Part shown: piece by piece, positions 35,935 through 44,501 of the stretch | Layout of the letters: each line of letters begins with the position of its first letter | How positions within the stretch are numbered: position 1 is the stretch's first letter | DNA from: Pseudarthrobacter sp. IC2-21 | GTDB taxonomy: Bacteria; Actinomycetota; Actinomycetes; Actinomycetales; Micrococcaceae | NCBI RefSeq assembly: GCF_034048115.1 | Contig: NZ_CP139145.1 | Coordinates: forward strand, 2,790,001 to 2,854,000 | Direction of reading: 5' to 3' | DNA length: 64,000 nucleotides | The notes under the pieces: generated by a model | The model's input: only the letters and a program-made list of their open reading frames with translations | Databases searched by the model: none | What the model was told of the DNA's origin: nothing | Made by a program: the position numbers and the translations under genes

Positions 35935-37437
35935 GTGTCCCATCATCGGTTGGCTCCCAACGTCCACGAGAAGACCAACGCTCTCGCGGCAGCCCTGAGT
36001 GCACTGCGGACTGAGCTGGAACTGCCCGGGCCCTACCCGGCCGAAGCAGTCCGCGACGCCGAGGCTGCCGTGGCAGCGCATCAGCTGCCGGTCACTGACC
36101 TGACGGACGTTGAATTCCTGACCATCGATCCGGCATCGTCCACGGATCTGGACCAGGCGCTGTTCATTGAGCGGGCCAGCGCCGGCTACCGCGTCCTGTA
36201 CGCCATCGCGGACGTGCCGTCCTTCGTCCGCCCCGGCGGTAGCCTCGACGCCGAAACCCGACGCCGCGGTCAGACGTTCTACGCCCCCGATGGCCGGATT
36301 CCGCTGCACCCCGAGGTCATCAGCGAAGAGGCGGGCAGCCTGCTGGCCGACCAACTGTGCTCGGCGTTTGTCTGGGAATTCGGCCTCAACGGCGACGCCC
36401 ATGTCGACAGTGTGTCCGTGCGGCGGGCCACGATCCGCAGCCGGGCCAAGCTGGACTACAAGGGTGTCCAGGCCCAGATCGACGCCGGAACGGCCGGCCC
36501 GGTGCTGCAGCTCCTGAAGGAAGTGGGGCTCAAACGGGTTGAACTGGAGCGGCAGCGCGGCGGGGCCAGCCTCAACATGCCGGAGCAGGAAATCGTTCAA
36601 CTGCCCGACGGCGGCTACCGGATTGCCGCGGCACCCCAGCTTCCCGTGGAGGATTGGAATGCGCAGATTTCGCTGATGACCGGGATGGCGGCGGCGGACA
36701 TGATGCTGGCCGGAAAGGTTGGCATCCTGCGGACCATGCCCGCCCCGGACGAACGCTCCCTCCGGCATTTCCGGCTTCAGACGGTGGCACTCGGCAAGCC
36801 GTGGGACGGAAAGATCAGCTACGGCGAATACCTTCGCAGCCTGGACCCCACCGAGCCCCGGCAACTGGCCGTCCTCTATTCCGCGGGGATGCTCTTCCGC
36901 GGCGCAAGCTACACGGCTTTTGATGGAAGTGTTCCCGAGAACGCCATCCAATCCGCCATTGGCGCCGCCTATGCCCACACCACGGCGCCCCTGCGGCGGC
37001 TCATCGACAGGTTTGTCCTCGTGATCTGTGAAGCCCTCAGCAACGGCAAGCCGGTCCCCGAGTGGGCGCGGGAAGCCTTGCCCAGCCTCCCGGAAATCAT
37101 GGCCGCGTCCGATCAGTTGGCAAGCCGGATGGAGCGCCTGGCCCTGGACACCGTGGAAGCGGCCCTCCTGGTCAACCACATCGGCCAGGAATTTGATGCC
37201 ATTGTCATTTCCGGGTCCAAGCCGCAGAAAGAGAACGGGAACGGTGCCAAAAACGGCAATGGCGGCAAGAACGGCAACGGCAAAAACGGGAACGGTCCCT
37301 CAGGCATCATCCAGATCGCCGAGCCGGCCGTGACGGCGCGGTGCGCGGGCGACCTCGAATCCGGCACGCAGGTCCGGGTGCGCCTGGTCTCCTCCGACAT
37401 CACCACCCGTACGGTCCACTTCGAACTCCTGGCTTGA
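35935..37437 (+). CDS. RNB-domain (RNase II/R-type) ribonuclease
   Basis: 500 residues. The catalytic RNB signature is FLTIDPASSTDLDQALFIE with the metal-binding Asp residues, followed by YRVLYAIADVPSFV, RRRGQTFYAPDGRIPLHP and the C-terminal AYAHTTAPLRRLIDRFV. It is a processive 3'-5' exoribonuclease domain without the N-terminal cold-shock domains and helix-turn-helix of full RNase R, so it is shorter than that family. Between the RNB domain and a C-terminal beta-rich end lies a low-complexity linker of Asn/Gly/Lys repeats (residues about 431-458). The GTG start is supported by the leaderless -10. No operon partner is evident. Confidence 0.88.
   Translation: MSHHRLAPNVHEKTNALAAALSALRTELELPGPYPAEAVRDAEAAVAAHQLPVTDLTDVEFLTIDPASSTDLDQALFIERASAGYRVLYAIADVPSFVRPGGSLDAETRRRGQTFYAPDGRIPLHPEVISEEAGSLLADQLCSAFVWEFGLNGDAHVDSVSVRRATIRSRAKLDYKGVQAQIDAGTAGPVLQLLKEVGLKRVELERQRGGASLNMPEQEIVQLPDGGYRIAAAPQLPVEDWNAQISLMTGMAAADMMLAGKVGILRTMPAPDERSLRHFRLQTVALGKPWDGKISYGEYLRSLDPTEPRQLAVLYSAGMLFRGASYTAFDGSVPENAIQSAIGAAYAHTTAPLRRLIDRFVLVICEALSNGKPVPEWAREALPSLPEIMAASDQLASRMERLALDTVEAALLVNHIGQEFDAIVISGSKPQKENGNGAKNGNGGKNGNGKNGNGPSGIIQIAEPAVTARCAGDLESGTQVRVRLVSSDITTRTVHFELLA
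37236..37296 (+). repeat. Asn-Gly-Lys-coding microsatellite in the ribonuclease gene
   Basis: Units such as AACGGCAAC and AAAAACGGC recur in frame and encode NGNG and KNGNG blocks. The tract looks like a flexible, length-variable linker. Confidence 0.75.
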
Positions 37438-37490
37438 GCAGCCTGCCCCTTCTTGAAGGGCCAAAAGCCGGGTTTCGGCATCCGTACGGC

Positions 37491-37727
37491 TAGACTGAAG
37501 AAGTAGAAATGGATGCCCGGTCGTTGATTTCCTTGATTTTGAATTCAACAAGCCCGCCCCTACGCGATCTTGAGACAGACCCGCTGGTCACCAGTGCCAG
37601 CATTTAGATAGCCCGCGATCGGCTTCCACTGGATTAGCTTGCGCGCCCGAGCGTGCTCCGGAGCGGCCACGTGGCCGGCCCGTTGAGCAGGCAGCGCCCA
37701 CGCCCAAATGAATAAGGAAACTCACCT
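37491..37727 (+). promoter_or_regulatory. promoter (-10 TAGACT) and about 225-base leader of the DEAD-box helicase
   Basis: TAGACT at 37491-37496 would start transcription near 37503, leaving a leader of roughly 225 bases before the GTG at 37728. It contrasts with the leaderless neighbours. Long structured leaders are common for cold-inducible DEAD-box helicase mRNAs in other bacteria; here that is inference. AAGGAAA stands about ten bases before the start. I found no known riboswitch in it. Confidence 0.45.
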
Positions 37728-39422
37728 GTGAGTGAATTGCATACCCACCAGCTCCTGACGGACGATTCCGGCACCGAAACGCTGGAACCTGAAGAGACCA
37801 TCATCTCCGACGAGAAGCCGCACGAAATCCCGGAGAAGTCCTTCGCCGATTACAACGTCCGCGCCGACATCGTCGAGTCCCTGGCAGACGCCGGGATCAC
37901 CCACCCGTTCCCCATCCAGTCCATGACCTTGCCGGTGGCCCTCGCGGGCCATGACATCATCGGCCAGGCCAAGACCGGCACGGGCAAGACCCTTGGCTTC
38001 GGCATCCCGGCGCTGCAGCGCGTCGTGGGCCCGGACGATGCCGGTTTCGACAAGCTTGCCGTTCCCGGCGCACCGCAGGCCCTGGTCATCGTGCCCACCC
38101 GCGAGCTTGCCGTCCAGGTAGCGAACGACCTCCAGACCGCGTCGCTGAAGCGCAACGCGCGCATCACCACCATCTACGGCGGCCGTGCCTACGAGCCCCA
38201 GGTGGAAGCCCTGCAGAAGGGCGTCGAGATCGTGGTGGGAACCCCCGGCCGCCTGATCGACCTGTACAAGCAGAAGCACCTGAGCCTGAAGAACGTCAAG
38301 ATCGTCATCCTCGACGAAGCTGACGAGATGCTGGACCTGGGCTTCCTGCCGGACGTGGAAACCCTGATCGCAGGCACCCCGGCCGTCCGCCAGACGCTCC
38401 TGTTCTCTGCCACCATGCCCGGCCCGGTCATCGCCATGGCCCGCCGCTACATGACGCAGCCCACCCACATCCGCGCGGCCGACCCCGAAGACGAAGGCCT
38501 CACCAAGCGCGACATCCGCCAGCTCATCTACCGTGCCCACAGCATGGACAAGGTTGAAGTTGTTGCCCGCATCCTGCAGGCACGGGGCCGCGGCCGCACC
38601 ATCATCTTCACCAAGACCAAGCGCACCGCCGCGAAGGTGGCCGAAGAACTGGTGGACCGCGGTTTCGCGGCCGCCGCCATCCACGGGGACCTCGGCCAGG
38701 GCGCCCGCGAACAGGCGCTCCGGGCCTTCCGCAACAACAAGGTGGACGTCCTCGTGGCCACCGACGTCGCCGCACGCGGCATCGACGTGGATGACGTCAC
38801 GCACGTGATCAACTACCAGTGCGTTGAAGACGAAAAAATCTACCTCCACCGTGTGGGCCGCACCGGCCGCGCCGGCAACAAGGGCACGGCCGTGACCTTC
38901 GTTGACTGGGATGACATGCCGCGCTGGGGCCTGATCAACAAGGCGCTGGGCCTGAGCTACCCTGAGCCCGTGGAGACCTATTCCTCCTCCCCGCACCTGT
39001 ATGCAGAGCTGGACATCCCCGAAGGCACCAAGGGCAGGCTGCCCCGCAACAAGCGCACCCTCGCCGGCGTGGATGCCGAAGTCCTGGAGGACCTGGGCGA
39101 AACCGGCAAGAAGAACACCCGCGCCAGCGGTCGGGACGCAGGACGTGACGGCGGGCGCGACGCCGGCCGTTCCGGCGGGCGCGACTCCAGCCGCCGCGGC
39201 GGCTCCGAAGGTGGACGCTCAGGCGAGGGCAGCCGCTCAGGCGAGCGCCGCCGTCGTACGTCCGATACGGCCGCCGCCACCGGGCCTGCCGCCGAACCCG
39301 CTGCCCCGGCTGCGGCAGCCGGCGAAGTGGATCCCCGTGCGCGGCGCAGCCGGACACGCACCCGCCGCCGCAACGGCGAAGTAGTGGCCGGAGCAGACAA
39401 GCCCGGCAGCGCAGAGGCTTAA
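37728..39422 (+). CDS. DEAD-box ATP-dependent RNA helicase
   Basis: 564 residues. Motifs in order: Q motif with HPFPIQSMTLPVALAG, motif I AKTGTGKT, Ia PTRELA, Ib TPGRL, II DEADEMLDLGF, III SAT, V ATDVAARGIDVDD and VI HRVGRTGRAG. The core ends near residue 440. The tail is Arg/Gly/Ser-rich (GRDAGRDGGRD-like repeats) and then Ala/Pro-rich, a typical RNA-binding extension. It corresponds in position and type to mycobacterial RhlE. It probably helps ribosome assembly or mRNA turnover. The methyltransferase gene begins eight bases after its stop. Confidence 0.95.
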   Translation: MSELHTHQLLTDDSGTETLEPEETIISDEKPHEIPEKSFADYNVRADIVESLADAGITHPFPIQSMTLPVALAGHDIIGQAKTGTGKTLGFGIPALQRVVGPDDAGFDKLAVPGAPQALVIVPTRELAVQVANDLQTASLKRNARITTIYGGRAYEPQVEALQKGVEIVVGTPGRLIDLYKQKHLSLKNVKIVILDEADEMLDLGFLPDVETLIAGTPAVRQTLLFSATMPGPVIAMARRYMTQPTHIRAADPEDEGLTKRDIRQLIYRAHSMDKVEVVARILQARGRGRTIIFTKTKRTAAKVAEELVDRGFAAAAIHGDLGQGAREQALRAFRNNKVDVLVATDVAARGIDVDDVTHVINYQCVEDEKIYLHRVGRTGRAGNKGTAVTFVDWDDMPRWGLINKALGLSYPEPVETYSSSPHLYAELDIPEGTKGRLPRNKRTLAGVDAEVLEDLGETGKKNTRASGRDAGRDGGRDAGRSGGRDSSRRGGSEGGRSGEGSRSGERRRRTSDTAAATGPAAEPAAPAAAAGEVDPRARRSRTRTRRRNGEVVAGADKPGSAEA

Positions 39423-39430
39423 CAGCCTCG

Positions 39431-40303
39431 ATGACTGACACTGTCTGGGCGCCGGACGGCAGCAACCTGGTGGTACACGCGGATAACGCGGAGTTCCTCC
39501 CGTCGCTGCCGGACGGCGCCTTCACACTCATTTACGTGGACCCGCCGTTCAACACGGGCAGGGCCCAGACCCGCCAGGAAACCCGGATGGTGCTCAACAC
39601 CGACGGGGACGGCGACCGCGTGGGCTTCAAGGGGCGCTCCTACGACACCATCAAGGGGGCGCTGCACCGGTACGATGACGCGTTCAGCGATTACTGGGCC
39701 TTTCTGGAGCCCCGGCTGGTGGAGGCGTGGCGGCTGCTGGCAGACGACGGCACGCTGTACCTGCACCTGGATTACCGGGAAGTCCACTACGCCAAGGTGA
39801 TGCTGGACGCCATCTTCGGGCGCGAGTGCTTCCTGAACGAGATCATCTGGGCCTACGACTACGGCGCGCGCGCCAAATACCGCTGGCCCACCAAGCACGA
39901 CAACATCCTCGTGTACGTCAAGAACCCGTCCAAGTACCACTTCAACAGCGCCGAGGTGGACCGGGAGCCGTACATGGCGCCGGGCCTGGTGACGCCTGCC
40001 AAGCGGGAACTCGGGAAGCTGCCCACTGACGTCTGGTGGCACACCATCGTCTCCCCCACGGGCAAGGAGAAAACCGGCTACCCCACGCAGAAGCCCGAGG
40101 GCCTCATCCGCCGCGTGGTGGCCGCGTCAAGCCGGCCCGGCGACTGGTGCCTGGACTTCTTCGCCGGCTCCGGAACACTCGGCGCCGTCGCGGCGAAGCT
40201 GGACCGGAAGTTCGTGTGCGTGGACCAGAACCAGCCCGCCATAGAGGTCATGGCCAAGCGGCTGGGTGCCCACGCCGAGTTCACGTCGTTCCCGCCCAAC
40301 TAG
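39431..40303 (+). CDS. orphan DNA methyltransferase (N4/N6, beta-type motif order)
   Basis: 290 residues. Catalytic motif IV is VDPPFNTG near residue 38, and the SAM-binding motif I FFAGSGTLGAVAAKL comes near residue 240. Having the catalytic motif before the SAM motif is the beta-class order. PTQKPEGLIRRVVAASS (motif X) is also present. DPPF rather than DPPY is a known variant. No restriction gene lies nearby, so it is an orphan that probably marks DNA for regulation or replication. Target sequence unknown. Only eight bases separate it from the helicase gene, so they are probably co-transcribed. Confidence 0.9.
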   Translation: MTDTVWAPDGSNLVVHADNAEFLPSLPDGAFTLIYVDPPFNTGRAQTRQETRMVLNTDGDGDRVGFKGRSYDTIKGALHRYDDAFSDYWAFLEPRLVEAWRLLADDGTLYLHLDYREVHYAKVMLDAIFGRECFLNEIIWAYDYGARAKYRWPTKHDNILVYVKNPSKYHFNSAEVDREPYMAPGLVTPAKRELGKLPTDVWWHTIVSPTGKEKTGYPTQKPEGLIRRVVAASSRPGDWCLDFFAGSGTLGAVAAKLDRKFVCVDQNQPAIEVMAKRLGAHAEFTSFPPN

Positions 40304-40354
40304 GTAGCAGTAAGTGTCGTTTTGAACCGTCAAAACGACACTTAGCGCTACCTA
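40304..40354. terminator. palindrome between the methyltransferase and PHP genes
   Basis: Directly after the methyltransferase stop, GTAGCAGTAAGTGTCGTTTT (with the next GA) pairs at 20 of 22 positions with the arm 40329-40350 across a four-base ACCG loop. The long AT-containing stem and tiny loop resemble a repetitive extragenic palindrome as much as a terminator. It serves convergent genes. Confidence 0.7.
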
Positions 40355-41227
40355 CTTGGGGTGCGGGGCACCGGGGCTCTCACGGCGGACGACGGCGGTG
40401 CCCGTGCCGAGCTCCTCGATGCGGGCCAGGACGTCGGGCGCCGTGAGGTTCTCCCCCAGCAGGTTGGGTTTGCCGGTGCCGTGGTAGTCGGAGGACCCCG
40501 TGATCAGCAGTCCGTGCCTGGCGGCCAGCCCCCGGAGGAACTCACGTCCCTCTTCAGGGTTGTCGCGGTGGTTGATCTCCAGGCCCGCCAGGCCGGCGTC
40601 GATCATGTCCCGGTAGGTGCGCTCCCCCACGATCCGTCCGCGCGAGGACGCCACCGGATGGGCGAAGACGGGGACCCCGCCTGCCGCCCGGACAAGTTCG
40701 ACGGCGGCTGCCGGGTCGGGTGCGTAGTGCTGGACAAAGTAGCGCGACCGGGAGGTGAGGATGGACGTGAACGCTTCCGAACGGTCCGAAACCACCCCCG
40801 CCGCCACCAGGGCATCCGCGATGTGCGGCCGCCCCAGGGTGGCGCCCGGCGCCACATGATGGATGACATCGTCCCAGTTCAGCGGGTAGTCCTCGGCGAG
40901 GAGGGTCACCATGCGCTCGGCCCTCGTGAGGCGTGCGTCCTTGGACTTGGTGATTTCCTCCAACAGCCCGGGATGGGCGGGATCATGCAGGTAACTCAGC
41001 AGGTGCACACTGATGCCCTGCTCCGTGCGGCAGGAAACTTCCATGCCCGGAACCAGCGCCACGCCGAGCTCCAGCGCCGCGCGCGACGCTTCCTCCCAGC
41101 CGTCCGTGGAGTCATGGTCGGTCAGGGCCACGACGTCAAGGCCAGCCCGGGCAGCGGAGGCCATCACGTCCGCGGGGGCTTCCGTGCCGTCCGAAACGTT
41201 GGAGTGCGCATGCAGGTCAATCTTCAC
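40352..41227 (-). CDS. PHP-domain phosphoesterase
   Basis: 291 residues, a metal-dependent PHP fold: DLHAHSNVSDGTEAPADV (metal motif I), ALTDHDSTDGWEEA (II), VPGMEVSCR (III), VFAHPVAS and a C-terminal GSDYHGTGKPN. This set matches TrpH/3',5'-nucleoside bisphosphate phosphatases that clear pAp from sulfate and tRNA metabolism. The substrate is inferred. GTG start with TAGGCT six bases ahead. Confidence 0.88.
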   Translation of the reverse strand: MKIDLHAHSNVSDGTEAPADVMASAARAGLDVVALTDHDSTDGWEEASRAALELGVALVPGMEVSCRTEQGISVHLLSYLHDPAHPGLLEEITKSKDARLTRAERMVTLLAEDYPLNWDDVIHHVAPGATLGRPHIADALVAAGVVSDRSEAFTSILTSRSRYFVQHYAPDPAAAVELVRAAGGVPVFAHPVASSRGRIVGERTYRDMIDAGLAGLEINHRDNPEEGREFLRGLAARHGLLITGSSDYHGTGKPNLLGENLTAPDVLARIEELGTGTAVVRRESPGAPHPK

Positions 41228-41239
41228 CTGCCCAGCCTA
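41228..41239 (-). promoter_or_regulatory. -10 element TAGGCT, six bases before the PHP-gene GTG
   Basis: Minus-strand TAGGCT (41239-41234) is followed by GGGCAG and the GTG. Predicted leaderless. Confidence 0.5.
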
Positions 41240-41309
41240 GTAGACCGCGCGGGCCCGGGATCGGCTCCGTTGTTCGCGCATGTCAGGGTGCTGGTGAGAC
41301 GATGGTGCC

Positions 41310-42905
41310 GTGAACGATGCCGAAAACACCCAGAACTCTGCTTCCCAGCCGCTCGATGAGCGCGTCAACAACCGCTCACAGCGGCCCAGTTCCGATGCCT
41401 TTAAGACCTTTATGGCGAGCAACTGGGCGCCCAGTGGCCAGGAACTGCCTGCCCGTGACGCCGTGGCCGACTACGCCGCGGCCAGGCGCAGGGCGATCTC
41501 GGACCAGTTCAACGGCGAACGCCTGGTCATCCCTGCGGGCCCGCTGAAGGTCCGGTCCAACGACTGCGATTACCGCTTCCGCCCGCACTCCGGCTTCGCG
41601 CACCTGACCGGGCTCGGGCTGGACCATGAGCCGGACGCCGTCCTGATCCTGGAACCGGTTGAGGAAGGAACGGGCGACGACGGCGGGAACCACCGTGCCA
41701 CCCTTTACTTCCGTCCGCTCGCGGGACGGGATACGGAACAGTTCTACGCAGACTCCCGGTCCGGTGAGTTCTGGATCGGTGCGCGCCCCACGCTCGCCGA
41801 GTTCGAGGCCCTGCTTGGCCTGCCCACGGCACACATTGATGCGCTGGAAACGGCGATCACGAAGAACGTGGGCGCCCCCGAAATCGGCGGCATCTCCATC
41901 CGGCTGGTCCGCAAGGTGGATGAGAACATCGACGCGCTGGTGGATACGGTCCGTTACAACACCGCCAAGGATCCGGAGAACCTGGACCTCGCCGTCCTGG
42001 ACGCGCTGGACGAAAAACTCTCCGAGGCCCTGTCCGAGCTCCGGCTCCTCAAGGATGACTGGGAAGTGGAACAGATGAAGACAGCCGTGGCAGCCACGGT
42101 TGAAGGTTTTGTGGAAGTGGTCAAGTCCCTCCCCCGGGCACTGACGCACGCCCGCGGCGAACGCGTGGTGGAAGGCGCCTTCTTCGCGCGGGCCCGCGAA
42201 GTCGGCAACGAACTGGGCTACGACACCATCGCCGCCGCAGGCAACAACGCCACGGTGCTGCACTGGAACCGCAACACGGGGAGCATTCATGCCGGCGACC
42301 TGCTGCTCCTCGATGCCGGCGTCGAAGCCGACTCGCTGTACACCGCCGATGTCACCCGGACCCTGCCTGCCAACGGCACGTTCACGGACATTCAGCGCAA
42401 GGTCTATGAAGCTGTCCTGGACGCCGCCGATGCCGGGTTCGCCGCCGCCCGGCCCGGCACCAGGTTCCGGGACATCCACACCGCCGCCACCACGGTTCTG
42501 GCCGAACGGCTCGCCGAGTGGGGCTTGTTGCCGGTCAGTGTGGAGGAAGCCATCAGCGTCGAGGGCCAGCAGCACCGCCGCTGGATGCCGCACGGCACCA
42601 GCCACCACCTGGGACTGGACGTCCACGACTGTGCCCAGGCCAAGCGCGAGCTTTACCTCGATGGCATCCTCACTGCAGGCATGGTCTTCACCATCGAGCC
42701 CGGCCTGTACTTCAAGAACGAAGATCTCGCCATCCCGGCCGAATACCGCGGGATCGGCGTGCGGATCGAGGACGACATCCTGATGACGGCCGATGGTCCG
42801 GTCAACCTCAGTGCCGAACTCCCCCGGAAGGCTGCCGACGTCGAGTCCTGGATGGCCGGCATCTACAACGAGGTCGAGCACGCCGGGCACGGGGGCGCCG
42901 CCTGA
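41310..42905 (+). CDS. pepP: Xaa-Pro aminopeptidase (aminopeptidase P, M24)
   Basis: 531 residues. An N-terminal creatinase-like domain has DCDYRFRPHSGFAHLTGL. The M24 pita-bread domain supplies the metal ligands in LLLLDAGVEADSLYTADVTR, then GTSHHLGLDVHD, FTIEPGLYF and GIGVRIEDDIL. It removes an N-terminal residue preceding proline. It is larger than E. coli PepP (about 440 residues) because of an N-terminal extension and a short inserted loop (EEGTGDDGGNHRA). GTG start; GACGAT lies six bases ahead but is a weaker -10. Confidence 0.92.
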   Translation: MNDAENTQNSASQPLDERVNNRSQRPSSDAFKTFMASNWAPSGQELPARDAVADYAAARRRAISDQFNGERLVIPAGPLKVRSNDCDYRFRPHSGFAHLTGLGLDHEPDAVLILEPVEEGTGDDGGNHRATLYFRPLAGRDTEQFYADSRSGEFWIGARPTLAEFEALLGLPTAHIDALETAITKNVGAPEIGGISIRLVRKVDENIDALVDTVRYNTAKDPENLDLAVLDALDEKLSEALSELRLLKDDWEVEQMKTAVAATVEGFVEVVKSLPRALTHARGERVVEGAFFARAREVGNELGYDTIAAAGNNATVLHWNRNTGSIHAGDLLLLDAGVEADSLYTADVTRTLPANGTFTDIQRKVYEAVLDAADAGFAAARPGTRFRDIHTAATTVLAERLAEWGLLPVSVEEAISVEGQQHRRWMPHGTSHHLGLDVHDCAQAKRELYLDGILTAGMVFTIEPGLYFKNEDLAIPAEYRGIGVRIEDDILMTADGPVNLSAELPRKAADVESWMAGIYNEVEHAGHGGAA

Positions 42906-42974
42906 GGCAATGCGCAAACCCCCGCCCCCGGCGTTGAGGGCTGCCCTGCGCCGGGTGAAGCTCCGATAACAGTT

Positions 42975-42994
42975 TTTGGCAATCGCTTGCCAAA
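42975..42994. promoter_or_regulatory. LacI-family operator upstream of the sugar ABC operon
   Basis: TTTGGCAATCGCTTGCCAAA is a near-perfect 20-base palindrome with the central CG and flanking GCAA/TTGC typical of LacI/GalR-family sites. It lies about 100 bases before the binding-protein gene, next to a TTGACT (42997-43002). No LacI-type gene is in this window, so the repressor is encoded elsewhere. Confidence 0.75.
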
Positions 42995-43037
42995 GGTTGA
43001 CTTCGGTGAATACGCTAGCCGCGGAGAAACAAAATCG

Positions 43038-43097
43038 TAGACTGTGATCTACATCTCGGGTCTCTGCCGCAGCGTATGTCTTCAAAGGAGAAGTCTC
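43038..43097 (+). promoter_or_regulatory. -10 element TAGACT and ribosome site of the sugar-binding protein gene
   Basis: TAGACT at 43038-43043 lies within an interrupted repeat GTAGA...TCTAC (43037-43052). AAGGAG follows, eight or nine bases before the ATG at 43098, so this mRNA does have a leader and a ribosome site. Confidence 0.5.
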
Positions 43098-44468
43098 ATG
43101 GGTATGTCCAAACCACGTCGCCTGGGTGCTGTTGCCGCCGCGACCATTTCCGTCCTGATGCTCGCCGCGTGTGGCGGCTCAGGCGGGTCAGGCGGCACCA
43201 GCACCGGGGGTACGGGCGGCAAGGTGGATGGCACCGGGAAAACGCTCAACGTCCTGATGAACGTGACCGCGCAGTATCCCCAGGAGCAGCAGGCCTGGTT
43301 CAAGGAGATGAGCACCAAGTTCAAGGCCGAAACCGGGGCCGACATCCAGTGGGAGACGTTCGCCACCGCCAACGACGAAATGACCCGGATCCAGACTTCC
43401 GTGGTGTCAGGGCAGGGTCCCGACGTTTACGGCCTGGGCACCACCTTCACTCCAACGGCCTACTCCACCGGGGCCTTCGTCAAGCTCGGTGACAACGAAT
43501 GGAACCAGCTTGGCGGCAAGGATAAGTTCGTTCCCGCGGCTTTGGGCATTTCCGGCCCCGACAAGGACAACCAGATCGGCATCCCCTTCGTGAGCCGGCC
43601 GTTCGTGATGGCCTACAACACCGAACTGCTGGCGGCCGCCGGCATCGAGAAGCCGGCCACCACCTGGGACGAATTCGCCGAACAGGCCAAGAAACTCACC
43701 AAGGGCGATCAGTACGGCGTGGCCGTGGCCTACAAGGACAACTTCGATCCCTGGAAGTACATCTGGGCAATGTCCATCCAGGCCGGCAATCCCATCATTG
43801 ACGGCAACAAGGTCCGCCTTGACGATCCCATCACCAAGAAGGCCTATGAGACCTACTTCGGCTGGGTGACCAAGGACAAAGTGGTTGACCCTGCCGCGGT
43901 TGGCTGGGCCAACCCGCAGGCACTGGCAGCATTCGCAGCAGGCAAGGCCGCCTACTTCCCTATGACCTCCCCGTTGTCCATTCCCGCGTTGGACGCCTCC
44001 GCGGTCAAGGGCAAGTACAAGTACGCCCTGATGCCCACCGTTCCGCCGGGCGCCACCTCCAACCCCTCCGGGGGCAAGCCGGCGGCCAGCATTCTTTCCG
44101 GTGACAACCTTGTGGTGGCGGACTACTCGAAGCAGAAGGACCTCGCCTTCGCGTTCATCAAGATGATCACCGAGAAGGATGTCCAGCTCAACTACTTCAA
44201 GGTCTTCGGCCAGCTTCCTGCCAACGCCGACGCGGCGAAGGAACTCGCCAGCAACGAAATGATCGCTCCTGCCCTCGACTCCGGTGCGAAGTCCGTGGCC
44301 ACTCCCTTCAGTGGCGCCTGGGGCGACGTCCAGCTCTCGCTGACCAACGTGGTGGTTCAGTCCATTCCGGATCTGTCCGCCGGTGCCGTCAGCGATGCCA
44401 ACCTCGCCCAGCGGCTCAAGGACGAACAGGCCAAGTCGCAGACGGCATTGGACCGGGCCAAGAAGTAA
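43098..44468 (+). CDS. sugar ABC transporter substrate-binding lipoprotein
   Basis: 456 residues. The signal peptide and lipobox MLAAC put the anchored Cys near residue 24, followed by a Gly/Ser/Thr linker and a family-1 (CUT1) solute-binding domain (VVSGQGPDVYGLGTTF, WDEFAEQAKKLTKGDQYGVA, AFAAGKAAYFPMTSP). The ATG at 43098 is chosen because AAGGAG stands just upstream and the codons before it encode no signal sequence. It delivers an oligosaccharide or sugar to the two permeases downstream; the ligand is unknown. The LacI-type operator suggests induction by that sugar. Confidence 0.9.
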   Translation: MGMSKPRRLGAVAAATISVLMLAACGGSGGSGGTSTGGTGGKVDGTGKTLNVLMNVTAQYPQEQQAWFKEMSTKFKAETGADIQWETFATANDEMTRIQTSVVSGQGPDVYGLGTTFTPTAYSTGAFVKLGDNEWNQLGGKDKFVPAALGISGPDKDNQIGIPFVSRPFVMAYNTELLAAAGIEKPATTWDEFAEQAKKLTKGDQYGVAVAYKDNFDPWKYIWAMSIQAGNPIIDGNKVRLDDPITKKAYETYFGWVTKDKVVDPAAVGWANPQALAAFAAGKAAYFPMTSPLSIPALDASAVKGKYKYALMPTVPPGATSNPSGGKPAASILSGDNLVVADYSKQKDLAFAFIKMITEKDVQLNYFKVFGQLPANADAAKELASNEMIAPALDSGAKSVATPFSGAWGDVQLSLTNVVVQSIPDLSAGAVSDANLAQRLKDEQAKSQTALDRAKK

Positions 44469-44501
44469 AGCCGACCGGAGAACTGCGGAAGGTTACGGAA
44501 C

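Noticed and set aside
41376..43085. Minus-strand open frame of 569 codons opposite the aminopeptidase gene
   Set aside because: The aminopeptidase P motifs are all on the plus strand. The antisense product is compositionally typical of a shadow frame and runs into the transporter promoter.
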